Origin: Pipra filicauda
Taxonomy: Eukaryota > Chordata > Aves > Passeriformes > Pipridae
NCBI RefSeq assembly: GCF_003945595.2
Contig: NW_024104998.1
Span: forward strand, 1,257,224 to 1,321,223
Direction of reading: 5' to 3'
Length of the DNA: 64,000 nucleotides
Below are positions 22,270 through 37,131 of the stretch, piece by piece; the first letter of the stretch is position 1, and the number at the start of each line of letters is the position of its first letter. The position numbers were made by a program, and so were the translations under genes. The notes beneath the pieces are model-generated. The model saw only the letters and a list, made by a program, of their open reading frames with translations. It was not told the origin of the DNA and searched no databases.

Positions 22270-25200
22270 CTTATGGGAAACAGACTAAATTCTTTCCTCA
22301 TCTCAAAATATTTTAATCCCTCTTTTCCTACTTTCCAGAAGAAGGAGATCACCAGGAGGTTGCCTATTCCTTATAGGCTGATGTGCAAGGTAGAAGAGGA
22401 CACTCCTCACCCCCTTGGGAAAATGTGGCTGCTCTGCAAATGTAGACTAACTCACTGACAGAAGCAGAGCAGACTACAGTCTAGTGGTTAGGCTTACAGC
22501 TGAGTGGCATAGTTCAGGTGCTTTTTTCCGTGGTCATTCCTGTAATTTAACTGTATCATCTAAAATGCAGACACTATCCTGGGACAAAAAAACAGAACTT
22601 TTCCTACGAAGCTAAGCCATTTATTCATTTAAGCTACTGAATCGTGTTTGACCTTATAAACCTTGAAGTCTTGTAGTGGAGTACCGGTGGAGTGTACATC
22701 TGCCCAAATTGGTTTCATCTGGTGGCAGGACATTTCCCTCAAAGGGAGAACTTATGACTCTGAATCATTTCGTATGGGAACTAAACTTGATTAGCTATGC
22801 CAAGATGGGTCAATGTAGTCACAAACTGAGCAACTTTGGAGGAAAATTTAAGCTAAAAAAAGTCAACTGCCTATTAACGCCAGGTGTCTCCAGGGGTAGG
22901 CAAGTGTTTTCAGTGTCATCTTTTGTACTTAAACTTCTAGCTCCCAAATGAAGTGCTTAAGCCCTGTTTTGAATCTGGCACTTCAGACTTAAGAGTCATG
23001 CTTAGGTCTGAACACAGCACTTACGTTAAAAGTCACTGCTTTCTCACCTTAGTTTTGGGTGCAAAGTTCACGGAGTTCATGAATATAAGCCAATGATCGT
23101 GAAAGTTTGGCAAACACAAGCTAAGGTGGTTCAGAGAGCTGTGAATCTTGCAGGCCTACAACACTCAGTTTCTGTAGTTCATACATGCTCAAAGCAAGAG
23201 ATTATATTTACCCTCCCAAGCACCATCTTGATCAGAGCACACAGCAGAAGGCTGGGAGGGAGCAGAAACCTGGTAACAGTGTGCCTGTAAGTACTGTGAC
23301 ATTGGAAATCCCCCTGCTAGCACTCCTGAACTGCTGCATGCATGGGGAGCTGCACTTCAATAAGCTGGCAAGATGTTTGTTAGCACAGTATGTAATATCC
23401 TGGCACTGTGGCTGATTGCTTACAGGTAGCAAAAGGGACCCCAACATCCATGTTGAAAGCACCTTTGCACAATATTAGACACTGCGGCACACACTGGAGA
23501 CAGGTGAGAAAAATGCATCTGAAGTTCTTACTAATGTGTCTCTGTGCATTTACAAGGAACTGACAAGTGAAAATGACAGAAAAGTAGTTGAAAGGCCTCT
23601 CTAGCAGTCATCCAGTTTACCTCCCACATGAAGTTTGAAACTACGGAGTTCTCTCCAATGCCTCACCCTTACTATCTTACCAGGCCCCTTGCATGCTGAT
23701 AGACTCAGGGATGTGGAGTACATTTTGGGATCTATGGTACAAAGGTCAAATAAGTGCCCTAATGAAAAAAATTAAAGAGAGAGAGGAGGAAAGAAGTCAG
23801 GAAAGGCCCTCTGGTTTTAAAATGCATGTTCATGAGTAGTCTTGTGACTGGAGTGTGTGGAGCTTTTTTGCTACTAACCTCAAGATGAATGGCTTGTTTT
23901 AAAGACAGTAAAAATGCCATGTTGTGCAGGTGCCTCTATGTGTGGCTAGATTTCCCAGGAGGACATCAGGGACTGTAGCCACAGCGTTGGCACTCCCCAG
24001 TGCTCTACACCATCTGCAGCATGTGAGGTGGAAGCAGCTGCAGTCCTGCACAGCCCCTTCCCCAGGTCCTTCTCCCCATCACCACCCTGTTCGACTCCAC
24101 ACCTCTGTACCTGAAATTCCAGATTTGAGGCAGTTAACCATAATGCCACCTGAATAGAGCAGAAACTAGTAAATGAGCAATAAAGGAATTTGAACACCAG
24201 AGGGCAATTAGAAAAGGAGCTGAAATGGGAATAATTAGATAATGTAATTCTAAATGAACAGTGAATCCTAATTAATCCTATTAACTATTGGCTTGTCAAA
24301 GTACTGCTAGTTTTTCTTTGGTTTGATAGATCAAGGTTAGTTACCGTTAGAACCACATTATGCTTTGTTTCCAACTGATGAAGGAATAAGATTGATTTGA
24401 AACATATGGTGAAAAATACTGCAGTTCTTTCTTTGCATCTGTTATACTTTTACTTGTTAGTAATTGGTTCACAAGTCGCTTTTCTATTTTTTTTGTTGTA
24501 TTTTTTAATATATTAAGTGAAAACAGAGACTTTTTAGCAGATGCACAAATAAGAAGATAAACATCTCAGAAAGCTTTGAAGCAGTGTTCTGTTTTTTCTC
24601 CAGTTTGTTTTATGTCTCTTGGACTACATACAGGATTTTCTGCTGGTGAACATGGGCGTAAAGGCTTTTTATTGGGTCACTTGGACCTGGTGAATATCTG
24701 ACATCCTGTTAAGAGCATTTTTCAAAGACATAAGATAATACCCAAAGTAGTACCACCTTTTTCTGTGGTGTGCCTGTATTTTTTGAAAGGGCTAACTTGT
24801 ATCAGAAGAGTTCTGAAGGAAGTTCCAGAGTGTTTATTTAGCTAAAAACAAGGCACTGTCACATGATTAGTTCTTTTAAAATGCCTTCAAACTGTGAACA
24901 GCTCAATAGTTAATTTTTAAGGATGCACAGTGCATTCATAACATTTTCACATCTTTATTCTCCTGTAAAAAGAACAGCTAATCGTAACCCCATGACTCAC
25001 CCCTGTGAGTGTATACCAAAGCAAGCCTAAAAGCCAGTAGAAATTACAATGTGTGTGCTTCAATACAATCAATTTTGTTTGTTGTTTTAGTGGCATGATT
25101 CCTGTGTACAGCAATCAAGCCACCGTATTAAACAAAATAAATCAATAGGGTGATAATGTGGCTGTTTACTGTCCTTATAGACTTGCCTGTGACTATGTCT

Positions 25201-27827
25201 AGGGCACACCATATGCTACTATGCAATGTTCTTAATTTTTGTTTCCCTTTGGATGAAGGTTGACATAACTCAGAGGTACTAGCAAATCCCACCATGCTAC
25301 AAAATGTAGCATTTATAAGAGATACATATGGTACATATTTATAGTGAGCAAAATAAGGACTTGTTTCAATTATGCATGTGGATTAGCTCTTTGAAAAAAA
25401 AAAAAAAGTAGGTGTTACCTCATGCCCATATAAATCCAGGGGTAAAACATGCCTAAAACAAAACCTCTTTTACATGCAGTTACTTGTACATGCACATTAA
25501 CATGTTTCAGGCACAACTCTGAACAAGATACATAGACATATGTTGCCATGAATCTTGGAGAACTCACTTTGCTTACATTTTTCAAGCTATGCAACAATTT
25601 CTGCAATAGATTTATATCGTGCCAGAAAAGTACAATATATAGATATCCTGTGGGCATGAACAACATATCTTCAATACATATCAGATGCATATAGGTAGAT
25701 GAGCAAGCTGCTATTGGCTAAATTAGGAAGTAAACTTGCTGCTTTTCAGCTGCTTGTGATATCATCCCATGCACACGTTAATACCTACTATATCTTGCAC
25801 ATGTACACAGCACATCCTGTCTGTCTCTCATTGATGTAAACATCATCATCTCTGGTGGAGGACACGGTAGAATCACACACTGCTGTAACTTTTCCCACAA
25901 ATTTACTCTGCAGCAACGAATTCATTGGAGAAAAATTATAAACAGTAAAACTGGATCAGCTAATTGTTACAGAGAGTTTGTGCATGTCCATTCCGTAAGG
26001 TGGAAATTGCAGACTGGGGACCACATCCCTGTTCTGGGAGACACAGGAGGACTAGGGAGAAGTAGGAGCAGGAGGACCTCGTGCAGAAGAATCTCCATGC
26101 AGAATACCACTTCCTGATTCAGCACAGAATCTGTCAGATAATGACATTGCTACAGAGTTGGATTTTCATGATTTTTAGGAGGGTTATATGCATCCACTTT
26201 CTGAACTATGTTGTATCTGAAAAAAAAAAAAAAAAACCAAACAAAAACAACAACCCAACTCACAGTTAAAAGCAGCATTACTTTCCAGCAACACGGGGGG
26301 GGGAGGTGTGTGTGTGTGAATGGAGATTAATGATGTCTGTAACTAAGTTATATTTTCTTTCTGTATTACTTTGTGTATTCCCTTGCAATTTATTCATAAA
26401 GAGTGACAACTTGAAGACTCCTCTGTGTTATTTTCAGCATGAGTTTTTCTGGGGGTTAGCGACCCTGGTTCTCTCTTCCCAAATCTCTTATTTTAATTTC
26501 TGGATTGCAGAACTGCTGCCTCCACAGTGTACCCATCGAAAGAAACTGCAGCATGTCATGCTCTGAAAACTTTACATTCCCCAGAGCATGCTACGTTTGG
26601 CCCTTCTCCCTCTGTCTTCCAGAGACTTCCAAATCTTCCCTTGAGGCATTCTTTGGCAATTCTCTAAGTAAACCTTGCTTTGTTTCTGTGAGTTTCTGTT
26701 CCCTTCCTTGGGTTTTGCTCTGTGTGAATGAGTTATGTTCCTGAGACTCTTGACAGATGATGGCTCATTCCTACAACTCCTCTAGGGTCTTTTCCAGGGC
26801 CTAGATCATACCAGGTAGCAAAATTCTCTTTTGTTTTCTCTGATAGCTTTTCCATAATGACTGTGCATAGTAATTATTTGTAAAACCAGATTTGTGTCTC
26901 TACTAGAATGAATACAAATTTTTTCAGATTATTTGACATTTTATGGAATTTCATTTATTTGTGTTTCAATTAACTTTGTTAACAATGGCAAAGTTAGCAA
27001 TGATATTTGGCAACCAAACACATTATGAAGTATTTGAACAATACAAGGTTAGCTAAGTTAAAGGAGATGTTGTACAGAGCATTTCAAATTGAATTTGGAT
27101 AGTGGCAAGCATCTGTGTGTTTGGAAATCTCTAAATTTCTGCCTGAAGGGTAAATTGAAGCTTATATAAACAAGAACTTGTGATCTAATGTTTGGGCTTT
27201 TACTGACACAGACACAAAGACACACACATAAACCTCTATGGGAGGTTACAAAAGATAGGAAAAAAAGAGAGAGAAGAGTAGAGGAAGAGATGAGACATGT
27301 TAGCTGTCTATTTAATGTTTTTCACTCATGTAATACAGTCTGGCAAACCACTTTCCACAGTTCCACCAAATCAGACCTGTAAAAGCAATTATCTGTCATC
27401 ATAATGTGAATCAAGCTTGAACTGCTCTGGTTCCGAAAAGCGTGACAAAGTTAATTGAAATTTAGGCAGTGAATAGTTTTCACTTCCTGAGATAAGGTGT
27501 GTTTTCAGGGGAAGTTTGTTGCTATGTTGGCTTTACTTAACTGTTCTTAAGTCTCTTGTTAAAGGATTTGTGTTATTTCTGTGGGTGGATCATAGTCTCA
27601 TCCAATTATGACTTCAGTAGAGCCAAACTTTGTGTCATACGCTTTACTAGCCCATACTGGTTTGCACATTCCTTTCACTTCACAAGAAGGTTTAAAAAAA
27701 AAAAAAATAAAAGAGGCAAAACAATTCTCTCTCAAGTGATTACAAACAGTACTTTGGAAGTATCGAATTATACTGCATGTTCATTTCACTCCAAAAATAC
27801 CATTTTGGTGGCTTAGCGGTGTATTGT

Positions 27828-27863
27828 TTTAGTAATTAATAAAATTTTAGTAACTAATAAAAT
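27828..27863. repeat. 18-bp tandem duplication, one mismatch
   Basis: The unit tttagtaa-t/c-taataaaat is present twice in direct succession, with a single T/C difference. Confidence 0.8.
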
Positions 27864-30800
27864 TGTTTGAAATCTGGCAAAAAAAATACTAGTTCTCAGC
27901 CTAGAAGTCAAATGTGATATATTCCTAGGTTTCCTTGGCTAGTTATCTTCTAATCTCCTGATTGTAATGCAGCACATACTTGCTTTCATGTCATGTTATA
28001 TCTTTTTTAAAGCGATCTCTGTATTAAAATGGCTTACTGTTAGCAATTGAAATTCTGAAGGCATCCATGGCATTGGTACTAGTGCAAGTATGGTAAATAT
28101 TGTATGGAAAGAAAACTGGAACTTTCTTAGTCCCTGGGGTATATTACATACCTGGTTGTCTTTTTTTTTTTTTTAGCCTAGTTTTGCTCTAAAATCATTG
28201 CAAGTTTTGGAAATTCTCTGTGCCAAGTTAGGAGAAATATCAAAATTACCATTCCATTTCTGAGGAGGGTTCTTTTTAGAACTGACTGTTTTGATACATT
28301 TTTTTTTTCTTTTTAATGTTGGCTCTTAGTTCTTGGTCTTGAGGTCTTTTCGTTTCTCACAGAGAGCAATTTTTTATCACTTTGAAGAAAAAAATTCTGA
28401 GGAATTTATTAGATGATCTGTTTTGTGAAACTAGAATTGATATTTCTGTAAATTTTTCCAGGTAAGATATACCAGTAATATAGATAGGACCTGTGGCTCT
28501 AAAAACAATTTCACAGTTAAGACCTGGCTAAAAGGAGAAAGAAGCCTTAGTCTTCTTGTCAAATCTCACATAACATAAAAGGCCAAAACAGCGTTATGTA
28601 ATAGTTGTTGGAATATTTCTTCTCAAAAAGACTAAGCCCCTTTATGGTAGCCTCCTGCAGCTCCTCCTTCTTCCCTCTGGCCTCCTGCATTCCCCAAACA
28701 TCTCTGATGTGAGAGAGAAAACAAGAGTGAGGATGCAAGAGAGGATCACACTGGACTCTATTCTAGCAATTTTGTGTAGTTATAAGGCTCCCAGGAATAC
28801 TGCAAGACCTGAGATTAGTATGTGATGTTTAAATTTAATCTCACTGAAGCCATTAGGGACCAAACTGACACCATGGAAGTCAATCTAGCTTTTAGGGACA
28901 GGAAAAGGGTTTAGACTGTACATAACAGGTTTCTATGACCTCATAACTTAACCAGAACATGTTTCTGTATTTTAATATTTCTTTTCAAATGAGCCTGTAT
29001 AAGACCTGCATACCTCAGATGTACTTGCACTTGTATGCAATCATTTGCGACGTGCTCAGAACTGGGCATCCCCAAATTGATTCTGAGCCTGGCAAACCAC
29101 TGGAATTGTACCTGCAGAAAATTAAAGCCCAACATCCTGTCAGGTACCATTTGATAGGATGAGACAAGCATGGGCAATGCAGCTGACCCTGAAATGGTAG
29201 CCTTCTCCTTTCCCACTGCTCAGCCAAATGCACTTGTTTGATTATAACAATTCTAATCAAGCCCATATTATAATGCAATGGAAATTTCCCAGGACAGACT
29301 TCATTGATAGAAACAGGCTAAATGACCCTTACTGGAAGTGTTCTTTCCCTGTAAACTAGTTATACTGTCCTCCTCCTTGCTTCTGGTGCAAGGTCTAATT
29401 TTGGACATGCAAACAGCCTTCTAGTTTTCCCCCATCCTCTCTACCCTCTGGAAACTGTTGCATTTTTGAAGACTGAAGCACAGGCACTAAGTATTATATT
29501 TCTCCTATCTGGCCTGTAGCCATACCCTCTTTTAGGCAATGAGCTCACTGGATCTCATAAGCCATGGCAGTGTTAGGCTAGGTCAACAAGTACTGAAGAG
29601 GATCTCCAAGGAGAGGTTGAGTGCTGTGGGAATCATGGGTGGCGTTTCAGTAGGTGGCATCCTTTCCTTTGAAGCTCACCCCAAAATGCCACTGCCAGGT
29701 GCTAGGTGGATCCACACGTGCAACCCAAGTTCAAGTTGCCCCCCATGTCCATGAAGGTCACAAGAAGAGTGTCAAGTGTCCTCTCAGTTGCACAGGGCTG
29801 GCATTCACGGCTGCTGAGCCCCATGCAGGCACCGGACAGGATGTCCTTAACAGACACATGCCACCACGCAGTCCCTCTGTGAGAGATACACCATGTGGGC
29901 TTGGAGATCTCCAGATCCATCTGCTTCATCACCTGCTACCTGCAACCTGCCAAAAAAACCTCATAAGGATCAGGTGAGAAGAAACCCAGGGAAGCTCTCC
30001 CTTGAGAATGTTTGGACCTTGCAGGAGCTGGGAGGCATGAAGCCAAGATTAAATCTGGCCTAAGTAATGAGATCCAACTGCCCAAAATCTCCTCAAAATG
30101 TCAGGTGGATAAAATTTGCCTGGCTTCCAGCACCCTCTGCAGCTCTTTGGTCGTGATGTTCTGCATCATCTGCAGCTGTTTTGTCTGCCCTTGCAAAGGC
30201 CTAAAACTTTCTGACTGCTGTAGACATTAGGATTCTAAAAGTGTCCTAAATCCAACAAAAATTAAAGTAAAAGGGCTCCCTAACCAGTGGCCTTCCAGCT
30301 TTTTTTGCTCTGGAGACCATTCACACAGTAAGAAAGAAATCAACTTCTGGAGCACTCAGTTCCCTTCCCTGAGATCTGTTAGGTATTGTGTAGTTCCCAA
30401 AATATTTAACTCCCCAGACCACCTGGGAGAGCCCCACAAACCACTGGTGGTCCATAGACCACAGTCTGAGTGCTGCTCTGTTGGGCTACTGGTTAAAGAA
30501 AAGGAAATTAAACACAGAAAGCTGTTAAAAAGACATTGCGTGTGAGTCATGGTTCCACATTAAGTAACACTCATACATTCACCTGTCCCCGGGTGAAAGC
30601 TCTCCACCTTCTGTCTCTAGTCTCTATCTCTTAGTAATAAATATCATATTTTCTTATTACAGAAATGAAAGAAATGCTAATGCTTTGTCTGAGAAACAAT
30701 GAAGTGATAGAAACAGAAATGTAATGAGAGGTGTATGTCTGAATACAGCACTCGTGTTTCTGCTACCTACATGAGTGCCACAAATTTCCATTGAAACTTG

Positions 30801-32284
30801 TTTAAATGAAATTTGTCAAAGAATATTGCTTTTACACATTCTCCCTTTCCAAATGCACCTTAGTGCAACCAGAATCTCTTTGTTTGTTCAATATTGGGCT
30901 GTAACAAACTTGCTTCAGCCCTGCCTGCCAACTAATGGGGTCATGCAGAGAAGGTGTCTAGCGGCCACAGGTTTGTGCAGTTCCCTGTCTGATTTTGAAG
31001 CCATTTTTTAATGAGCTAATTTTTACGATTGCAGACTCAGGCTTTAAAAAAATTGATTCAGATCTGAGGGAAAGACTGCTGTGCAACAGTGGTCCATTAC
31101 AAATGCAGTCTATTATTATTCTTCTTTCATCAGATTACAGATGATGTCCCCTCAAGCCCCAGATACGAAGATGCACCACACAAAATACAATACAACTCTA
31201 CAGATGACAGCGGAAGAAGGCTTTTTCCCTTGGCATCCTCCCACTTTCAGGTCTTGGAGCCAGCTAGTTTGTAGGGCTGCTTGTGACATGGTCACATCTG
31301 TATCTGGATGTCTCAGTTCAGCCCCTGTCTGTTAATGTGCATGGAGCAATCAGAGCTCTGAATTTGGCTGATTCTTTCTGAGAAGCAATGCAACCAAGAT
31401 CTGGATCTGTCACACTTGGGACCTGCTCCCCACACTGGGTGGGATGATCTTGTGCAACTCATGGCAAAGGAGAAGGATCAGAACAATAGCTGTCTGCCAG
31501 CAGGGACATAAAAAAAATTGAAGTGTCAAAAATATGGTTAGTGATGCACATAGGATAATTGTCAGCCCTTTGTAGTGGTAAAGTGAAACCTTATATTTTC
31601 AGCTAGTGCCTTATTCCTAAGGCTATTGGTTACCCTCTCTGAGTATTGCACTGGAGGTGTGGATAGACAGGGCGGGGCTGCCAAATCCTTCAGTTGCATG
31701 AGGCACACATAGTTTGTCAGGCTGGCAAGCAGCTGGCCATGCTATCATAGCAGTAGGACAAAGATCACTGCCCTTCCTGCACAAGGGCTGGGATCTTAGA
31801 AGCTGCCTGCCAGCAGAAAGGCAAGACTTCTAACTTTTGTGATTCCAGGTATCGTTTTGTGAGAGCAAAACTTGGTTCACTTTTTTAAAGCATTTCCCAG
31901 CAAATTAATGACACTGACAACATTTCAGCAAGACCTGGAAGCATAAAGCTGAAAAGAAAGGAAGGAATTATACAGACAGGACTCCAGAAAAGCTCTTGCT
32001 AAGAGTGGCTGACATATGAATTGTCCAGCTAGTATTTGTTACCCATCATCCAGCTGATCTCAGACTGGAGACTACCAACACAGTTCCTCTGCGGTGTGTG
32101 TGTGTAAAGGGGGGACTTTGAGGGGGTTTCCAGAAATGTGTTGGCCACTTCTGTATTCTGAAATTGATATTCTGAGTTTGGAAGGTGCACCCATGGTATC
32201 AGCTGTCAATGACAACATACTGCATTAACAGTAATAATGGTAACAGGAGAAATTTATGGTAATAATACTAAGAACAGTATTTTT

Positions 32285-32352
32285 TCAACTGAATTCTCAC
32301 AACCACTGTTCAGTACACAGATAAGGAAAATTTCACTATGCCTCTAGCAAAG
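32285..32352 (-). repeat. Possible ancient MIR/L2-like remnant
   Basis: The order 'aattctcacaaccactgtt', 'cacagataaggaaaatt' and 'agcaaagtgaatag' parallels the old repeat consensus 'ctcacaacaaccctgtgagg...tttacagataaggaaactgag...gttaagtgact' in antisense. The evidence is weak because the copy is short and diverged. Confidence 0.32.
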
Positions 32353-34096
32353 TGAATAGATATGACCTAACCTTCCAGCAGTAATGCTAGAACATTTTTG
32401 ATGGTAATGCAAATGAAATGTCAAACTGCTGTTCACTGCCAGATGCTTTAGTATTTACTTGGAGAAAAGGTTCAGAAAGTAATTAGTCTTGAACTTCTAA
32501 TTTTTATTTTGATAAACCATTTGAGACATCTTAGTAATGCTAGAGGTAGTAAACAGAAAAATTGTTAAGAAAGCACTTGAAAACCACTTCCAGGGTTTCT
32601 GGCATAAAGATTAGAACTTACGTCCCAGTCAAGTGGGTTAGCACAGAGCCTGGTGGAACAGATTTTTCCCTATGAGCTTGGCTGCTGAATTTCATTGGCT
32701 TCTACGTGGAACATCAGCATTAGAGGAGGTAAGCTACCAGAGGATGAAAGGACAGAAATCTGGCCAGAACAGGGGAGAATTCACAGAGCATCCTGTCACA
32801 CCACAATCGCTTCCCTGATTGAATCCAGAGGTGAACAGAGATAGAGACTCAGAGAAGGACATAAGACCCTTGTACACCTCTCTAATATCCAGCAATGTAT
32901 GCAGAGCTAAAACAAGAGGTACTTCTGATTGGAATTTGAAGTCTGACAAATGTATGTCTATGTGAACATTCAGCAGTGCTAGAATTTGGGTTATGGCCGC
33001 AATGTGGGGAAAGCCAAATATCACCTAACATCAGAGCTCACGCTTCAGAGCAAAAACTGTCATGTTAATTGGAGACATTATAGTGTAGGTAGAAACACTA
33101 TTAAATAATTCTGGCATTCGAGAAGGGGTTACAAAGTGCATATGGATATAGCTCAGAGCAAAACAATTTGATGAATATTTAGCACTTTTGAAGTTAGTTC
33201 CACCATCTCCCCCATCTTAGTACATGGAACTCTTTGGCCCAGGAGTGGTCTGGATTACTGTGGGAGCTAAATAAACCCTTAACCACAATAAATATGGAAT
33301 GGTGCAGCATTCCCTTGTTTGTTTCATGGAAAACAAGGCATGATAGCACTTACTTATGACTTTCTTGCTTTTTTATATGTCTCTGTTCACTCCATGCACC
33401 TGGTGCCTTTTGATGATTCATTTTAATGTGTTCAACACATGCTTGTACACAGACTGAGATCACGATAGAGAAGCACTGCAGTATGAGTATCCGGGGATCT
33501 ATGCCCAATCAGTTGTTGACAGTGACAGAGTGACAAATGCTGACAATATTGTATAATGTGAAAAACAAAAAAAACCCTATCAGAAAATTCAGTCCTGGAA
33601 AATTCTGAAAAACACAGTTTTTCCAAAGGTTTGATGTTATAAGCAAAAAGTCCCTTAAGTGCATATTTCCCTTGAAGAATGTAGATGGTTTCAGTACTTG
33701 AAGTCAGGCAGACGCGTATGTTCTGTGGTGATCCAAAGCTGTTACTGTTGAATGTGTATGACTTTATCTCAGTTCCCCTTCTACTATGATAATTTATGTC
33801 AGATTTATGATTTACTGTAGATTTATGACATACACCAGACTGTTATTCTTCATAATTAGGTAGCTGAAGTAATCTCCAAAATATTTAGCATCATACCTAC
33901 AATGTGTGTTGATGGTACTCAGTAAGTTTTGCTGAAATTTTTGTGTTTCCTTATAAGGGTATGTGGTACCCCGTACTGAAGAGGGATCCAGAGGTGGAAA
34001 ATAATAACCCCTGGTATTCCAAAGTACAAAAGCTGTCTTCGGAGTGCATTTTCAGTCTTGTTTCTTTACCTTTAAGAGCACAGATTACTTTTATTA
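32353..34096. other. Unique AT-rich DNA, no gene seen
   Basis: No exon, RNA gene or transposon is recognised. Open frames are short and without domains. Confidence 0.5.
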
Positions 34097-34134
34097 GATA
34101 GGCAGACAGACAGAAAGACAGACAGATAGATAGT
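34097..34134. repeat. (GACA/GATA)n microsatellite
   Basis: An imperfect tetranucleotide run changes from gaca-type to gata-type units (aggcagacagacagaaagac followed by agacagatagatag). It is likely length-variable. Confidence 0.85.
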
Positions 34135-34657
34135 TATGGCTAAAAGTACCACAACAGAAAAACAATGTTTTTCATTTAAATTGTTTTGCTTTTCAGTCAG
34201 CTTGTCTTACTCAAAAGCAACAGAAGACCCTTGACTTCATTTATATTTCAAAGCACAGTCACTCTTAGACATCTGTTTTTGTGGAAGTTTAAACTACTTT
34301 GCTGACTTTGTTACTTTATATAAATGTTTAAAGACAATTCAATAAAGTGCAATTTCTTTGAGACAGGTACTATCATGTCAGTTTGAGGTAATCATGGCCA
34401 TGCCTGCTTACATGTTTCTAATGCCATTTGATAGGTGTCACTGACTTTTATGAAAATCTTTGAGGCACTTCCTTAAAGACTGTGTTTGAAATTACTGTAC
34501 ATATCTCTTTCCTGGCCTCTGGCTGAATCTTACAATGTAAATAGGTTCATATGGCTGGCACAGAGAGGGATAAGGTGTGTATTACTAGAGCCAGTACTTC
34601 AAAGGGGTATGCATGGTTTCAACCAAAATTAAGAACAGGAGAGCCCTGGATAGGCAC

Positions 34658-34662
<5 letters not shown>

Positions 34663-34690
<28 letters not shown>
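34663..34690. repeat. Uninterrupted 28-nt poly-T
   Basis: This is the longest mononucleotide run in the window. A poly-A tail of a minus-strand retrocopy was considered, but I recognise no retrocopied gene on its right side and no flanking duplication. Confidence 0.9.
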
Positions 34691-37131
34691 CCCTATTCTT
34701 TTTTCCTAGTTCTCTGTTTAGATGAAGAATGTCTGGGGTGAAGCTTTCCAGAGAATTATTTTGAATAATTTAAATAAAGTTATATGTTACCATACTTGGA
34801 CTTCTTTTCTTTTGAAATTTTTTGGTTTGAGACATAACAGCTTAGCAAACAAAATAAGGATGTTAGAACTTCACAATAGATCTATTACTGTATTATCAGC
34901 ATTTTGAACCAAGAAAAAGATGAATGACAGCACTTGTTACCAAAAAGGGTATAAAATTATTTAAAAATATTACTACCAGAAAAAAAATATAAATACTTTT
35001 AAAACCAGAGAAAATCTGTATACAGTAAAACAACAAGCCCATCATACATAACTATACTACTTGAGAAATCTATATTCATTAATATCTTATTCATATTTAG
35101 AGGTAAGAACTGCAACTGAATTCATGATACAAAGTTCATGCAACTTATACACTCTTAATGTCCCTAGAAGAATGAAAATAAATGTTTTGTTATTTCGTTT
35201 CAAGATTGGAATGAAAACTATGCAAGATCAAATATTTTTTAAAATGCTTTCATTGCAGCCAAGAAGACACAACTGTTTGAAATAGGTTGCACTTGGTGTC
35301 ATTAGCATTGATTTTGGTCCGTAAGTGCCAGTGTAAAAGATGTGCCCCAAATGCTGGACAGTTATTTTGTGCTGTAATCATAAATAGCCTCTTTTACTAG
35401 GGTCAGACAAGCAAAAATTTATCTCAGGTTAGAGTGAACAGACTTCAAAGCCAGGCTAGAGAAGAGTGCCATACTTGCACATAGAAACTATTACAAAGAA
35501 TTACAAAATTTTTAAAACTTTCTTCTGTATTTTACAGACAATTATTTGATGCCACATCTGGTTTTGGCTAAAGCAATTCATTTAATAGCTTTTTCCTTCT
35601 ATTTCCTTCCTCCAGTGTGTATTTTGGGTACTACTTCTGGGGTTATTTTCACAACAGCAACTTGCATTTTAAAGGAAGAAAGAAGGATTTCAGTTCTGAA
35701 GCCATAGTGATTATGAAGAAGAAGATGAAACATTTTTTGGAGTATCTGTTCAAATAGAGGACAGCAGCCCTACAACAGCTTTTGCCCTATATACAGACAG
35801 GATGTGGGCAATCCTTATCCCCTTCATGAATTCATACAGCATTTTGTAACCAAGTTTTACTGGGACCACTCAGTTTCTGCTACAACACCACAACAGAGGA
35901 AAAATACTCACTACCATCCAGACAGTAACACCTCCTGTCTAAAAGCAGTTTGTTGGATGCAAATATTACAACACTCACCAATAATACATCCTCTCATTCC
36001 TCCTATTTGTAAACAAAACAGAAAAGAAAGGACTGAACTGGTTTTCCTGAATAGAGTTATATGAGAGACATGAAATCAAGTGAATAATAATTATGAAGTG
36101 ACAAGAAAAATAATGATGTTATGCTTATGTTTATAGAAGACAAAAATCCTAAAATACCACCTGCAAATTGTGCACCATGCCATATCTGATAGCTTTGATC
36201 TTTTCTCAGAATACTAAGAAAATATTGTTACACCAGTTGAAAGCAAATGTTACTTTAATCTTCTATATGCTGTAGAAGAAAAATCATCATTGGTTGCATC
36301 CTGTAGGTATGACTTATAGTCTACTGAGGTCTGTAGAAACCATTATACGATTTCAGTGAAGAGTAGGACGAGACCCAACACTAGGCACTTCAGAAGAGAA
36401 GTAAAGACGGAATTTGATGGTGTATTTAGTCCTGAGGACCCGACCTACAGAATAGTAAAGAAACGTGTTTTTAATTGTAGGAACAAATAATGTAAGGAAT
36501 GTTTGCCAAGACAAATTGGAAAGATGCCATTAATGCAAACATTGGGCAAAATAATAGGCCTGAAGAAATAGTGTGGGAGACTACTCACACCAAGCAGATA
36601 CTGAAATTTAGTCCAACTATCTTCATTAGAAGTAAGCTAAGAGTGAGGTTATTTGAAAAAGTAAAATGTACCCATACTTTTTTCTATCAGACTCTAAAAT
36701 ACTATCTAAAGTACTGTAAATCACTGTGTTGCTATCTAAGCAGACTAGTGACCCTCACAATTTGCTAACACTGGGGTCTCTTCCAGAAAGCTATATGAAA
36801 ATTTTACTTTCAATATGGTCAACTCTGAAAAGAAGAAAGACCAGAATGATTAACATTATTGTGTTTTTTATCTCTTAAGAGTTCTAATTATGCCATATAT
36901 TTCTTTAATTAAATTCTGACTTTCTGACGCTGTTCATCAGTGTTCCCTTTAGTTCTCAGCTCTCCTGTGTCACTAGTAAGCAACAAAGCAGTTTACTGCT
37001 GTTTTGAGTTAAAACTTAAATAGTGTTTTTTGTACCTGTGTTGACTTCTGTTCTTGACAATGCTGTATATTTTTCTCCTCCACTGTAAGGCAACTTTTTT
37101 TCATGTTGTGCTGGGATATTAATGACTTTTT
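34691..37131. other. Unique AT-rich DNA, no gene seen
   Basis: This is strongly AT-rich unique sequence. Several short open frames show no domains. No repeat family is recognised before the solo LTR. Confidence 0.5.

Larger units (their letters stand above)
20986..32284. other. Long unique stretch without a recognisable gene
   Basis: No exon or RNA gene can be supported over about 11 kb. The longest open frame in the window (182 codons, plus strand 21295-21843) lies here and has no domain, signal peptide or repeat that I recognise. Low-complexity runs include poly-A at 25394-25407, 26220-26236 and 27694-27707, poly-T at 28161-28174, and a G-run followed by (GT)n at about 26296-26318. A homeodomain-site-like AT-rich patch is at about 24226-24300. 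Confidence 0.5.

Noticed and set aside
22476..22520. Phrase 'gtctagtggttaggc', considered as another tRNA-derived SINE head
   Set aside because: Only the A-box-like phrase is present. There is no B box, cloverleaf or SINE body downstream.
31131..31252. Exon-like stretch after a pyrimidine-rich 'ttctttcatcag' and ending in CAG before GT
   Set aside because: The donor would be CAG|GTCTTG, which is a poor 5' splice site. The encoded peptide matches nothing I know, and no neighbouring exons are seen.
34663..34690. Poly-T considered as the tail of a minus-strand processed pseudogene
   Set aside because: The flanking sequence is not recognisable as any gene, and I found no target-site duplication.
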